A stretch of DNA of 64,000 nt. Origin: Allomuricauda sp. M10 (GTDB lineage: Bacteria > Bacteroidota > Bacteroidia > Flavobacteriales > Flavobacteriaceae). Location of the stretch: NCBI RefSeq assembly GCF_020782875.1, contig NZ_JAJGBN010000002.1, forward strand, positions 558,001 to 622,000, given 5' to 3'. The translations under genes were made by a program, and so were the position numbers. Shown here in pieces: positions 44,609-52,908 of this stretch; the stretch's first letter is position 1, and every line of letters begins with the position of its first letter. The notes beneath the pieces were generated by a model. That model made no database searches. It saw only the letters and a program-made list of their open reading frames with translations, and was not told the DNA's origin.

Positions 44609-47026
44609 ATGCTCAAAAATTATTTTAAGATTGCTTGGCGAAATTTATTGAAGAACAAAATCTTCACCCTGGCCAATATTGTGGGGCTTACCTGTGCCTT
44701 TGCTGTGGCCATTCTCCTGACCATGACCGCCCTTTTTGAACTCTCCTTTGACAATTTCCATGAGAACAAGGATTCGGCCTATCAACTTTATCTTGCCCAT
44801 CAAACCCCCAGAGGCCCGGAAATCAGTTTATCAAACCCAGTGCCCTTGGCCCCGACCTTGGAAGAAGAAGTGCCGGGCATCAAACATATTTCAAGGGCAG
44901 TGAGCGAAGATGTTCTGATTACTTACGATTCCAAAGAATTGAACCTCGATGCCGAATATGTAGACCCTTCCTTTTTTGAGATTTTCACCTATCCCGCCAT
45001 TTTGGGGAATTCCACAAACCCCCTGCCCGAAAAAAACAGTGTGGGAATAACCGAAAAAGCGGCCGAAAAAATATTTGGAACCACAGATAATGTGGTTGGG
45101 AAGACTATTTCCCTAAAAATAGGACGGGAAGAACAACCTTATACCATTGCTTCCGTGCTGGCGGATACCCCAAGTAATAGTAGTGTTGACTTTGAAATTG
45201 TGGTGCCGTTTGAGAACCACCCGGAATACCTTTCCAACAAAGATGTTTGGGACTCACAGTTCCATCCAATCTATCTTCAATTGGAAAAAGGGGTGTCCGT
45301 GGCCCAGTTCGAAAAAAACACAATTCCATTCACAGAACTTCACTACAAGGGCGGGATTGAAAGTGATATCCGTGACGGTGCCGTTCCCAATGCAGATGGG
45401 AGATATAAACAATTCCATCTGATGCCCATCGCCGATAGACATTTTGCATCCTACACAACTGGTACGGCCAAAGTAGACCGGGTTTTTCCTTTCATGATCT
45501 TGGGCATAGCCTTCGTGATCATTTTTATAGTGAGTGCCAATTTTATCAACATGAGCATCGCACTTAGTGAAAAACGATTGAAGGAAATAGGAATGCGTAA
45601 GACTTTGGGGGCCATTAAAAAGCAACTGTTCTTTCAGTTTTGGATGGAAAGCCTTTTGGTCTTTGTTGTTTCTGTTTTGTTGGGATTGGTGGCAAGCAAT
45701 CTACTCTTGAATCCGTTCAAGACCCTTTTTCGTACCAAAGCTTCATTTGCCGATGTCACCCAACCCAGTGTACTTATACTTTTTGCTCTTGCCATCTTCA
45801 TTATTACCCTTATTGCAGGAGGGTATCCTGCCTTGCTGATGAGCAAATTGGGTACGCTTAGGGCCCTAAAAGGAAAAATGGAAATGGGCAAGAACCGTTT
45901 GCGTAATAGTTTGATCGTGCTACAATTTGCCATCGCCATTTTGTTGATCACAGGCACCCTTGTGTTGCACGGACAAATCGAATTTATGCGAAACAAAGAC
46001 TTGGGTTTTAATAAGGAACAAGTAATATCAATCCCATTAAATGGAAAAAAGAACGGCTACAGTGTGGTAGAACTACTTCGTGATGAGCTTAAAAACAATA
46101 CGGATATCATGGGTGTTTCAGGTGCCGACAATAATCTGGGTAGGGGGTTGGACGGAAGCCAATCCAGTAGCATGATGGGTTTTGATTACAAGGGTCGAGG
46201 AGTGGTCACCAATGCCTTGACGGTTGACTTTGATTATGCCAAAACGTTGGACCTTCAATTGGTTGCCGGGCGCATGTTCAATAGGGAGTTTGCCACGGAC
46301 AGCCTTAGTTTGGTCATCAACGAAACCATGGCCAAACAGCTGGGTGAAGAAGACCCACTTTCCATAACCATTCCCATGGACGAGGGTAATGTAACCTATT
46401 CGGTTATTGGAGTGGTCAAAGATTTTAATTTTCAAGATATCAGCAGAGACATACAGCCTTTGACCTTGTTCATGAACAAAGATTGGGACCTTTATTATGC
46501 CTATGTGAAAGTTGCTCCACAAAATATTGCCAACTCTTTCGATGACATCAAATCGGCTTGGGAAAAAATTGAGCCGCAAGCAGAGTTTTTGGGGTCCTTT
46601 TTGGATGAGAATGTAGACCGTACCTTCAGGCGTGAAAAAACCATGGCGACTATCATTACCAGTGGAAGTATCCTTGGAATTTTATTGAGCTGTATCGGGC
46701 TTTTTGCCATTTCCATGTTGGTGGTGGCACAGCGCACCAAGGAAATTGGGGTACGCAAAGTGGTTGGGGCCAGTGTCTCTTCAGTAGCGTTACTCCTCAC
46801 CAAGGATTTCTTGAAATTGGTTGGCATCGCCTTTGTTATCGCCACTCCCGTAGCCTGGTACTTTTTGAATGAATGGTTGCAGAACTATGCCTTTCATGTA
46901 CCTTTAAGTCCACTGTTCTTTTTGGGAGCCGGACTGCTAGCTACTCTCATTGCCTTTGTTACCGTGGGAACAAGAACCGTCAAGGCCGCATCGGCAAACC
47001 CAGTAAAAAGTTTAAGAACCGAATAA
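44609..47026 (+). CDS. MacB/FtsX-like ABC permease 10 of 10
   Basis: An 805-residue paralogue beginning MLKNYFKIAWRNLLKNKIFT and ending NPVKSLRTE. Several features set it apart: the central block reads FIVSANFINMSIALSEKRLKEIGMRKTLGA, the last helices have SPLFF where nine copies have a Trp-containing pair such as WWMF, and the last helix ends VGTRTVKAA. The first periplasmic domain carries YLAHQTPRGPEISLSNPVP near 67. It lies nine bases ahead of the second, non-canonical ATPase, so the two may form a dedicated pair. Second coupling segment KEIGVRKVVGA. Confidence 0.92.
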   Translation: MLKNYFKIAWRNLLKNKIFTLANIVGLTCAFAVAILLTMTALFELSFDNFHENKDSAYQLYLAHQTPRGPEISLSNPVPLAPTLEEEVPGIKHISRAVSEDVLITYDSKELNLDAEYVDPSFFEIFTYPAILGNSTNPLPEKNSVGITEKAAEKIFGTTDNVVGKTISLKIGREEQPYTIASVLADTPSNSSVDFEIVVPFENHPEYLSNKDVWDSQFHPIYLQLEKGVSVAQFEKNTIPFTELHYKGGIESDIRDGAVPNADGRYKQFHLMPIADRHFASYTTGTAKVDRVFPFMILGIAFVIIFIVSANFINMSIALSEKRLKEIGMRKTLGAIKKQLFFQFWMESLLVFVVSVLLGLVASNLLLNPFKTLFRTKASFADVTQPSVLILFALAIFIITLIAGGYPALLMSKLGTLRALKGKMEMGKNRLRNSLIVLQFAIAILLITGTLVLHGQIEFMRNKDLGFNKEQVISIPLNGKKNGYSVVELLRDELKNNTDIMGVSGADNNLGRGLDGSQSSSMMGFDYKGRGVVTNALTVDFDYAKTLDLQLVAGRMFNREFATDSLSLVINETMAKQLGEEDPLSITIPMDEGNVTYSVIGVVKDFNFQDISRDIQPLTLFMNKDWDLYYAYVKVAPQNIANSFDDIKSAWEKIEPQAEFLGSFLDENVDRTFRREKTMATIITSGSILGILLSCIGLFAISMLVVAQRTKEIGVRKVVGASVSSVALLLTKDFLKLVGIAFVIATPVAWYFLNEWLQNYAFHVPLSPLFFLGAGLLATLIAFVTVGTRTVKAASANPVKSLRTE

Positions 47027-47035
47027 AAATATATC

Positions 47036-47698
47036 ATGCTATTACAACTTAACAACATCTTCAAATGGGTCAACTCCGGGGGCCAACGTATTTTTTTGTT
47101 GAAGGACATCAATCTCGAAGTAGAGGAAGGGGAATTCATTTCCATTATGGGGCCTTCGGGATCGGGAAAATCCACTTTGCTCAACGTTATCGGAATGCTG
47201 GACACCTTTGATGAAGGGGAATACAATTTTTTGGAGGAATCGGTTCATGATTTGAAAGAAAAACACAGGGCCAACCTGTATAAGGAATACATCGGTTTCG
47301 TATTTCAATCCTATCACCTTTTAGACGAGTTGACCGTACAGGAAAACCTAGAAATGCCCTTGATCTATAAAAAATTCAAGGGATCTGAACGCAAAGCCAT
47401 GGTGGCCGATATGTTGGACCGTTTCAGTATTGTGGGTAAAAAAGACCTCTTTCCTGCGCAGTTGAGTGGTGGTCAACAGCAATTGGTGGGCATTGCACGA
47501 GCCTTGATTTCCAATCCAAAATTGATTTTGGCCGATGAACCTACAGGAAATCTGAACTCCAAACAGGGTGAAGAAATCATGGAGCTTTTCAAACAATTGA
47601 ATGATGAAGGTGTTACCATCATTCAAGTAACGCACTCCGAAAAAAATGCGGAATACGGTTCACGGATCATCAACCTGTTGGATGGTAGGATGATTTGA
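47036..47698 (+). CDS. Second MacB/LolD-type ABC ATPase with non-canonical D-loop
   Basis: A 220-residue ATPase closing the array. Walker A GPSGSGKST (near 39-47), Q-loop in GFVFQSYHLLDEL, Walker B LILADEPTGN and H-loop VTHSEKN are intact. Two normally constant positions differ: the residue after the LSGGQQQ signature is Leu instead of Arg, and the D-loop is NLNS rather than NLDS. Such changes often mark the weak site of an asymmetric ATPase dimer, so this subunit may pair with the canonical first ATPase or act mainly in a regulatory way. It still reads as a functional gene. Confidence 0.93.
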   Translation: MLLQLNNIFKWVNSGGQRIFLLKDINLEVEEGEFISIMGPSGSGKSTLLNVIGMLDTFDEGEYNFLEESVHDLKEKHRANLYKEYIGFVFQSYHLLDELTVQENLEMPLIYKKFKGSERKAMVADMLDRFSIVGKKDLFPAQLSGGQQQLVGIARALISNPKLILADEPTGNLNSKQGEEIMELFKQLNDEGVTIIQVTHSEKNAEYGSRIINLLDGRMI

Positions 47699-47709
47699 AT
47701 TCCAAGTTA

Positions 47710-47772
47710 AAGTATCAAAATTCAAATACAAGTTCAAAAAAGCTACATGTGGTTGAACTTGAGCTGATACTT
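47710..47772. terminator. Nested hairpin between the array and the convergent oxidoreductase gene
   Basis: Two nested inverted repeats: AAGTATCA (47710-47717) with TGATACTT (47765-47772), and inside them CAAGTTCAA (47729-47737) with TTGAACTTG (47753-47761). Both are perfect, and they lie between convergent genes, overlapping the stop codon of the minus-strand gene. There is no strong T-run on the plus side, so terminator activity is likely but unproven. Confidence 0.45.
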
Positions 47773-48892
47773 ATTCGTCGGCCAATTCCGCCAGTTCCTT
47801 GCCAACAAGGCTGCCCAAGGCCACGCCCATACCACCTAGGCGGACGCCACAACATATGGAATTGGAAATACGCTTAACTATCGGGGTCTTTTGACCCCCC
47901 ACTCCCATGATGCCACTCCATCTTCGGTCAATTTTTACCTGTTGATGGGGCAGTATCATCTCCTTTAATAATTCCTCCAATTGGTCTTGAATGATTGGGG
48001 TCTGACCAAATTCAGTGGTTTCTTCAGTCTTGAAATCGAGGTTGCGGCCACCTCCAAAAAGAATACGGTCATCAATATTCCTGAAATAATAATAGCCTTC
48101 ATCAAAATGAAAAGTTCCCTTGATTTTCAGGTTTTTTATGGGTTCGGTGACCAAAACCTGTGCACGTGCCGGTTGAATGGTTTCAGCAGGCAAAAGTTTG
48201 GATGCAAAACCATTGGTGGCTACAAAGACTTTCTTGGTAGAAAACTCAAAATCCTTAGTGATAATGGTTGCACTTTTACCATTTTCGTGAACGGTATCCA
48301 CTTCCACCCCATTCAATATAGGAATGCCCAAGGAGAGGCATTTTTGGATGAGCCCCTGCATCATCATCCCCGTATCCAATTGTCCTTCCAACTCATGGGT
48401 GATATAGTTTTCTTTAATTTTCCCAAAACCAAAGCTATTTGGGTGTGTTACAAAAGGATTTTGGCCAAAAACAGGTTGAAGCATTTTGTTCAACCGTTCC
48501 ATTTCATCCAGGCATTTTTCGTACAATTCGGTGTTGTGTTCTACAAAAAGTTCGTGGCCACCATGTTGTTCAAAACCGATGGCTTCGTCACCTAAAAGGC
48601 TTCTAAGGTTTTGAATGCCCTCCCAGCGCTTCTGCACCAATTGCACCACTTCTTCTTCGGAATGGGACTTTAGATCAGACAAAATCTCGGAAATACTTCC
48701 AAAACAGGCAAAACCGGCATTTTTGGTGCTTGCCCCTTGGGGAAGACTCCCTCTTTCCAGCACCAAAACTGAACTGTTGGGGTGTTTTTGTTTGAGATGA
48801 ATGGCACAGTTCAACCCAACAATCCCACTGCCAATGATAGTGAAATCCACTTGGGAGAACCACGTTTTATATTCCCAATAGCTCAGTTGCAT
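47771..48892 (-). CDS. FAD-dependent oxidoreductase, DAO (glycine/D-amino-acid oxidase-like) family
   Basis: A 373-residue flavoprotein. The N terminus VDFTIIGSGIVGLNCAIHLKQ is the dinucleotide-binding fold for FAD, followed by VLVLERGSLPQGASTKNAGFACFGS, which matches the GASxxNAG/GF signature of the DAO family. The C-terminal half has YYFRNIDDRILFGGGRNLD and GVRLGGMGVALGSLVGKELAE. It probably oxidises an amine or amino acid, but the substrate cannot be read from sequence. The ATG at 48892 lies within the T-tract of the terminator behind accC, so expression may depend on read-through or a promoter inside accC. Confidence 0.85.
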   Translation of the reverse strand: MQLSYWEYKTWFSQVDFTIIGSGIVGLNCAIHLKQKHPNSSVLVLERGSLPQGASTKNAGFACFGSISEILSDLKSHSEEEVVQLVQKRWEGIQNLRSLLGDEAIGFEQHGGHELFVEHNTELYEKCLDEMERLNKMLQPVFGQNPFVTHPNSFGFGKIKENYITHELEGQLDTGMMMQGLIQKCLSLGIPILNGVEVDTVHENGKSATIITKDFEFSTKKVFVATNGFASKLLPAETIQPARAQVLVTEPIKNLKIKGTFHFDEGYYYFRNIDDRILFGGGRNLDFKTEETTEFGQTPIIQDQLEELLKEMILPHQQVKIDRRWSGIMGVGGQKTPIVKRISNSICCGVRLGGMGVALGSLVGKELAELADE

Positions 48893-48921
48893 AAAATAAA
48901 AACCCCGACTTGCATCGGGGT
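48889..48921 (-). terminator. Terminator after accC
   Basis: On the minus strand, ACCCCGA and TCGGGGT (seven perfect pairs, six-base loop) are followed by TTTTTATTTT. The T-tract runs directly into the ATG of the oxidoreductase gene. Confidence 0.8.
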
Positions 48922-48927
48922 CTAAAA

Positions 48928-50286
48928 TTAATGTTCGTCTTGATATTTTGGGTCCATCTTGAAACCTTCCATGAACTTGGTAGTATAGTTACCTGCCAAA
49001 TAATCTGGATGGTCCATCAATTGTCGATGGAACGGAATGGTCGTTTTAATACCCTCGATCACAAACTCGTCCAATGCCCTACGCATTTTATTGATGGCCT
49101 CTTCCCTGGTTTGTGCAGTGGTAATCAACTTGGCGATCATGGAATCGTAGTTTGGTGGAATCGCATAACCGCTGTACACGTGGGTGTCCAAACGAACGCC
49201 ATGACCTCCTGGTGTGTGAAGGGTCGTAATCCTTCCCGGAGATGGTCTAAAGTCGTTGTAAGGATCTTCGGCATTGATCCTACACTCGATGGAATGCAAT
49301 TTTGGATAGTAGTTCTTCCCTGAAATCGGCACACCGCCAGCAACCAAAATCTGCTCACGGATCAAATCGTAATCCACCACCTGTTCGGTAATGGGGTGCT
49401 CTACCTGAATACGGGTGTTCATCTCCATAAAGTAGAAGTTCCGGTGTTTATCCACCAAAAACTCTATGGTTCCGGCACCTTCATATTTGATATATTCCGC
49501 AGCTTTTACAGCGGCTTTACCCATTTCATCACGAAGGGAATCCGTCATAAAAGGCGACGGGGTCTCCTCGGTCAACTTTTGGTGACGACGCTGAACGGAA
49601 CAGTCCCTTTCGGAAAGGTGACACGCTTTTCCATATTGATCGCCCACCACTTGAATTTCAATGTGACGGGGTTCTTCAATAAGCTTTTCCATGTACATTC
49701 CACCATTGCCAAAGGCGGCAGTAGCTTCCTTTACAGCGCTTTCAAAGCTCTTTTCTATTTCATCTTCGGACCAAATGGCGCGCATACCCTTACCTCCACC
49801 ACCAGCGGTGGCCTTTATCATTACAGGATAGCCCATTTTCTTGGCTTCCTTTTTGGCGTGCTCCACATCTTTCAAGAGTCCTTCGGAACCTGGAACAGTT
49901 GGTACGCCGGCTTTTCTCATGGTTTCCTTGGCCGTGGCCTTGTCCCCCATTTTATCTATCTGGTCACCGGATGCACCAATAAATTTGATATCGTGCTCGG
50001 CACAGATCCTGGAAAATTTAGCGTTTTCAGAAAGGAACCCATATCCTGGGTGAATGGCATCCGCATTGGTAATTTCCGCTGCGGCTATAATGTTTGGAAT
50101 CTTCAAATACGATTCGCTACTTGGTGCAGGGCCAATGCAAACGGCCTCGTCCGCAAACCGCACGTGTAGGCTTTCTTCATCCGCTTTGGAATATACCGCA
50201 ACGGTCTTAATGCCCATTTCCTTACAGGTACGTATGATGCGCAAGGCAATCTCGCCCCTATTTGCAATCAATATTTTTTTAAACAT
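48928..50286 (-). CDS. accC: Acetyl-CoA carboxylase, biotin carboxylase subunit
   Basis: A 452-residue ATP-grasp enzyme that carboxylates biotin on AccB in the first step of fatty acid synthesis. It starts [26 protein letters not shown], the classic AccC opening. [14 protein letters not shown] (near 155) is the glycine-rich ATP loop; [28 protein letters not shown] near 285 and [23 protein letters not shown] near 370 are the other signatures. The start is the ATG at 50286; a TTG three codons earlier is not needed. It follows accB by 89 bases on the same strand and is closed by a strong terminator. Confidence 0.97.
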   Translation of the reverse strand: MFKKILIANRGEIALRIIRTCKEMGIKTVAVYSKADEESLHVRFADEAVCIGPAPSSESYLKIPNIIAAAEITNADAIHPGYGFLSENAKFSRICAEHDIKFIGASGDQIDKMGDKATAKETMRKAGVPTVPGSEGLLKDVEHAKKEAKKMGYPVMIKATAGGGGKGMRAIWSEDEIEKSFESAVKEATAAFGNGGMYMEKLIEEPRHIEIQVVGDQYGKACHLSERDCSVQRRHQKLTEETPSPFMTDSLRDEMGKAAVKAAEYIKYEGAGTIEFLVDKHRNFYFMEMNTRIQVEHPITEQVVDYDLIREQILVAGGVPISGKNYYPKLHSIECRINAEDPYNDFRPSPGRITTLHTPGGHGVRLDTHVYSGYAIPPNYDSMIAKLITTAQTREEAINKMRRALDEFVIEGIKTTIPFHRQLMDHPDYLAGNYTTKFMEGFKMDPKYQDEH

Positions 50287-50375
50287 AGAATACAATTTTA
50301 AATTCTGGATTCTAAATTTTAAATGGTTTTAAATAACTAACGCTTAGTCACTTAAAATTTAGCACTTAAAATTAT

Positions 50376-50861
50376 CTATGATGGGTCTACCAAGAACAAA
50401 GGTTGGTCAAATTCCACAGGAGAGGAATCATCCACCAAAATCTTAACGATCTTTCCGGAAACTTCAGACTCGATGTCGTTGAAAAGTTTCATGGCCTCAA
50501 TCACACAAAGCACATCGCCTTTGCTGATGTTGCTACCCACTTCCACAAAAGAAGGTTTATCAGGAGATGGTTTTCTGTAGAATGTTCCTATGATCGGGGA
50601 TTTTATGGTAATGTATTTGGAATCTTCGGCTTTTGGAGCTTGGGCTACTGGAGCCGCGGCTTCTTGGGCCACAGGAGCGTGGGCCGCTGGTGCAGATGGC
50701 GCATGGGCCATTGGAATCTGTTGTACGATAGTTGTTTCGGGATAGCTTGCTTCGGCTCCGGTACGGATAGTGATCTTAAAATCCTCCATTTCGAGCTTTA
50801 CCTCACTGGCACCCGACTTGGCCACAAACTTGATTAAATTCTGAATTTCCTTAATGTCCAT
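50376..50861 (-). CDS. accB: Acetyl-CoA carboxylase biotin carboxyl carrier protein
   Basis: A 161-residue carrier. The N-terminal part (1-35) is the AccB dimerisation segment IKEIQNLIKFVAKSGASEVKLE. An Ala/Pro-rich linker (about 50-77, APSAPAAHAPVAQEAAAPVAQ) follows, and then the lipoyl-like domain with the biotinylated Lys125 in CVIEAMKLFND. The residue after this lysine is Leu, where many proteins have Met. It shuttles carboxyl groups from AccC to the carboxyltransferase. It lies between fabH (26-base gap) and accC on the same strand. Confidence 0.96.
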   Translation of the reverse strand: MDIKEIQNLIKFVAKSGASEVKLEMEDFKITIRTGAEASYPETTIVQQIPMAHAPSAPAAHAPVAQEAAAPVAQAPKAEDSKYITIKSPIIGTFYRKPSPDKPSFVEVGSNISKGDVLCVIEAMKLFNDIESEVSGKIVKILVDDSSPVEFDQPLFLVDPS

Positions 50862-50887
50862 CGAATACGTTTTTGTTAGTTGCGTGA

Positions 50888-51883
50888 TTAAGAATTATAG
50901 GCCCATTTCAAATAGATGGATCCCCAAGTGAATCCTCCCCCGAAAGCGGCAAAAATTAAATTATCGCCTTTTTTCAATTGCTTCTCGTAGTCGAACAACA
51001 ACAAGGGCAATGTGGCGGAGGTTGTATTTCCATAACGGTCTATATTGACCATTACTTTAGCTGGCTCAACACCCATTCGGTTGGCCGTGGCATCAATGAT
51101 CCTTCTATTAGCCTGGTGTGGCACCAACCATTGAACATCTTCATGGGTAAGGTTGTTCCTTTCCATGATCAAGGCTGACACATCGGCCATATTGGAAACG
51201 GCAAACTTGAAAACGGATTTGCCATCTTGATATACATAATGTTGTTTGTTCTTAACGGTTTCTTCGGATGCGGGTAAAATGGAACCCCCTGCATCGATTT
51301 TGAGAAACTGTCTTCCAATACCATCGGAACGAAGATATTCATCCTGCACGCCTAATCCTTCTTCATTGGGTTCAAAAAGTACGGCTCCTGCGCCATCACC
51401 AAAAATGATACAAGTGGTCCTATCGGTGTAATCCAAGATAGAGGACATCTTATCCGCCCCGATCAACAATATCTTTTTGTACTTGCCAGATTCAATATAA
51501 CTCGCAGCGGTGGACATGCCATACAAAAAACTGGAACAGGCCGCCTGCAAATCATAGGCAAAGGCGTTGACCGCACCAATTTCGGAAGCCACATAGGCCG
51601 CTGTTGCCGCAACCGGTAGATCCGGTGTAGCCGTGGCCACCAATACAAAATCAATTTCGGAAGGGTCTACCCCGCTTTTTTGTATCAAATCTTCTGCAGC
51701 CTTAATGGCCATAAAAGATGTTCCGGCATTTTCTTCCTTAAGTATTCTTCTTTCTTTGATTCCAGTTCGTGTGGTTATCCATTCATCATTGGTATCTACC
51801 ATGGTTTCCAATATTTTATTGGAAAGAATGAACTCTGGAACATATCCTCCTACAGCTGTAATGGCTGCCGTTGTTTTCTTCAT
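50888..51883 (-). CDS. fabH: Beta-ketoacyl-ACP synthase III
   Basis: A 331-residue condensing enzyme that starts fatty acid synthesis by joining an acyl-CoA primer to malonyl-ACP. The catalytic triad is visible: Cys116 in DLQAACSSFLYGM, His in WLVPHQANRRIIDA and Asn in DRYGNTTSATLPL. Length is normal. It is separated from rpmF by a terminator and has its own candidate promoter, with a perfect palindrome just downstream of the predicted start, so it may be regulated separately. accB and accC follow on the same strand. In flavobacteria FabH often uses branched primers; the primer here is not determinable. Confidence 0.97.
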   Translation of the reverse strand: MKKTTAAITAVGGYVPEFILSNKILETMVDTNDEWITTRTGIKERRILKEENAGTSFMAIKAAEDLIQKSGVDPSEIDFVLVATATPDLPVAATAAYVASEIGAVNAFAYDLQAACSSFLYGMSTAASYIESGKYKKILLIGADKMSSILDYTDRTTCIIFGDGAGAVLFEPNEEGLGVQDEYLRSDGIGRQFLKIDAGGSILPASEETVKNKQHYVYQDGKSVFKFAVSNMADVSALIMERNNLTHEDVQWLVPHQANRRIIDATANRMGVEPAKVMVNIDRYGNTTSATLPLLLFDYEKQLKKGDNLIFAAFGGGFTWGSIYLKWAYNS

Positions 51884-51940
51884 TTTAGCCTCTCTTTATT
51901 GTCAAAAACATTCAAATTTGACCCAAAAGCGGTGAAAATT

Positions 51941-51957
51941 AGTCATTTTATATGACT
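51941..51957. promoter_or_regulatory. Perfect inverted repeat in the fabH leader, candidate operator
   Basis: AGTCAT-TTTAT-ATGACT: six-base arms around a five-base centre. It begins immediately after the predicted fabH transcription start, where a bound repressor would block initiation. No regulator is assigned; the position is the main evidence. Confidence 0.4.
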
Positions 51958-51964
51958 TTCCCGT

Positions 51965-51972
51965 CAAAAATA
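51965..51972 (-). promoter_or_regulatory. Candidate -7 box of fabH
   Basis: On the minus strand TATTTTTG matches TAnnTTTG; at a 19-base spacing the -33 triplet reads ATG rather than TTG. Transcription would start near 51958, with a leader of about 75 bases that contains the AGTCAT palindrome. Confidence 0.45.
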
Positions 51973-52001
51973 GCCCGTTTTTGTATTTAACCATGGTCCA
52001 T

Positions 52002-52033
52002 AAAAAAACTCCCGCTGTTACGCAACGGGAGTT
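52002..52033 (-). terminator. Terminator after rpmF
   Basis: On the minus strand AACTCCCG and CGGGAGTT form eight perfect pairs around an 11-base loop, followed by a run of seven T residues. It ends the yceD-rpmF transcript before fabH. Confidence 0.85.
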
Positions 52034-52056
52034 GGTCTATTTTAAAAGGAATGCAA

Positions 52057-52257
52057 TTAAGCTGCAGTCTCTTCCTCTGCTTTGTCGATCAAAACTTGGC
52101 CACGGTAGTACAATTTACCTTCATGCCAGTGAGCTCTGTGGTACAAGTGCATCTCACCTGTCACGCTATCTTTTGCGATGGTTGGCGCAACTGCTTTGTA
52201 GTGGGTTCTTCTCTTGTCCCTTCTGGTTTTTGATGTCTTTCTTTTAGGATGTGCCAT
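52057..52257 (-). CDS. rpmF: 50S ribosomal protein L32
   Basis: A 66-residue basic protein beginning [22 protein letters not shown], the conserved L32 N terminus, followed by [20 protein letters not shown]. It lacks the CxxC zinc pairs found in some L32 proteins. It follows the yceD-like gene by seven bases, the usual gene pair, and a strong terminator lies 23 bases past its stop. Confidence 0.97.
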   Translation of the reverse strand: MAHPKRKTSKTRRDKRRTHYKAVAPTIAKDSVTGEMHLYHRAHWHEGKLYYRGQVLIDKAEEETAA

Positions 52258-52264
52258 TATAAAC

Positions 52265-52795
52265 CTATTTATCCGTTAGTAACTTTTTTAAATCATCCCA
52301 TCTGGGATCTGTTTTTTCCGATGGTTCTTTTTGCTCTTTTGGCTGGAGTTCTTCCAGCTTGTCCAAGATGTCCGATTTTAGGGTGCCGTCCTCAACTCCA
52401 GGATGTACCCGTTTCTGTGGAACGGCCAGCACCAACATTTCATAGATATACTGTGCAATGTTGATCTGGAACTCACCGTGGGGAATGATCAAGATCTCAT
52501 CATCCTCATCATTGTACTCTTCACCAAATTTGATGACGAGATACAGGTCCGATTCGATGGGTTGATCAAAAGGTTCCCCTGTTAGATCGCAATCCACGTT
52601 TACGGTGCCTTCTGCCTCAATTCGCAGTTCCATCATTGTGCTCATCTTGTCCAAGATGGCCTTGGTATGGATTGAAGCCCCGTTAAACTCTTGGTATTCA
52701 AAAGATTCAAAGAACGCATTGTCAATCTCGTACACAAATTCATGTTTTCCCAACTTCAGACCTGAAAAAGGGATATTAAACTCTTTCAGCTTCAT
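52265..52795 (-). CDS. DUF177 / YceD family protein
   Basis: A 176-residue acidic protein of the DUF177 (YceD) family, which is nearly always next to rpmF; plant and E. coli relatives take part in 23S rRNA accumulation. Visible features are the N-terminal [23 protein letters not shown], the central [29 protein letters not shown], and the C-terminal [11 protein letters not shown] motif. The start is set at 52795 (an adjacent ATG at 52798 is equivalent). The longer frame from 52843 would begin inside the -7 box of the promoter at 52841-52870. Confidence 0.9.
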   Translation of the reverse strand: MKLKEFNIPFSGLKLGKHEFVYEIDNAFFESFEYQEFNGASIHTKAILDKMSTMMELRIEAEGTVNVDCDLTGEPFDQPIESDLYLVIKFGEEYNDEDDEILIIPHGEFQINIAQYIYEMLVLAVPQKRVHPGVEDGTLKSDILDKLEELQPKEQKEPSEKTDPRWDDLKKLLTDK

Positions 52796-52840
52796 CATTT
52801 CTACACTTAAGGTTTGTGTACCAGCCTCTAAAGGCGGGTG

Positions 52841-52870
52841 CAAAGATACTACTTATTTATAAAACTGCAA
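52841..52870 (-). promoter_or_regulatory. Bacteroidetes-type promoter of yceD-rpmF
   Basis: On the minus strand: TTG (52870-52868), a 19-base spacer, TATCTTTG (52848-52841), an exact match to the Bacteroidetes pattern. Transcription would start near 52834, about 38 bases ahead of the chosen ATG. It decides the start of the yceD gene. Confidence 0.75.
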
Positions 52871-52908
52871 TTCCAACACTAACAAATATCTATAAATCGT
52901 GCAACTTT

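Larger units (their letters stand above)
19330..47698 (+). other. Putative 28.4-kb operon: export array of 14 genes
   Basis: Fourteen plus-strand genes follow one another with gaps of 8-71 bases and no hairpin terminator or standard promoter that I can see between them: outer-membrane channel, adaptor, ATPase, ten permeases, ATPase. The largest gap (21933-22003) is also free of such signals. A single transcript of this length is an inference from spacing. No gene in the array has a good Shine-Dalgarno sequence; seven of the ten permease ATGs are preceded by TC within A-rich leaders. Confidence 0.6.

Noticed and set aside
49396..50169. A 257-codon plus-strand frame opposite accC
   Set aside because: It lies fully antisense to accC, and its sequence is aromatic- and glycine-rich without motifs.
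52796..52843. 16-residue N-terminal extension of the YceD-like protein
   Set aside because: It would start within the -7 box of a near-perfect promoter for this gene.
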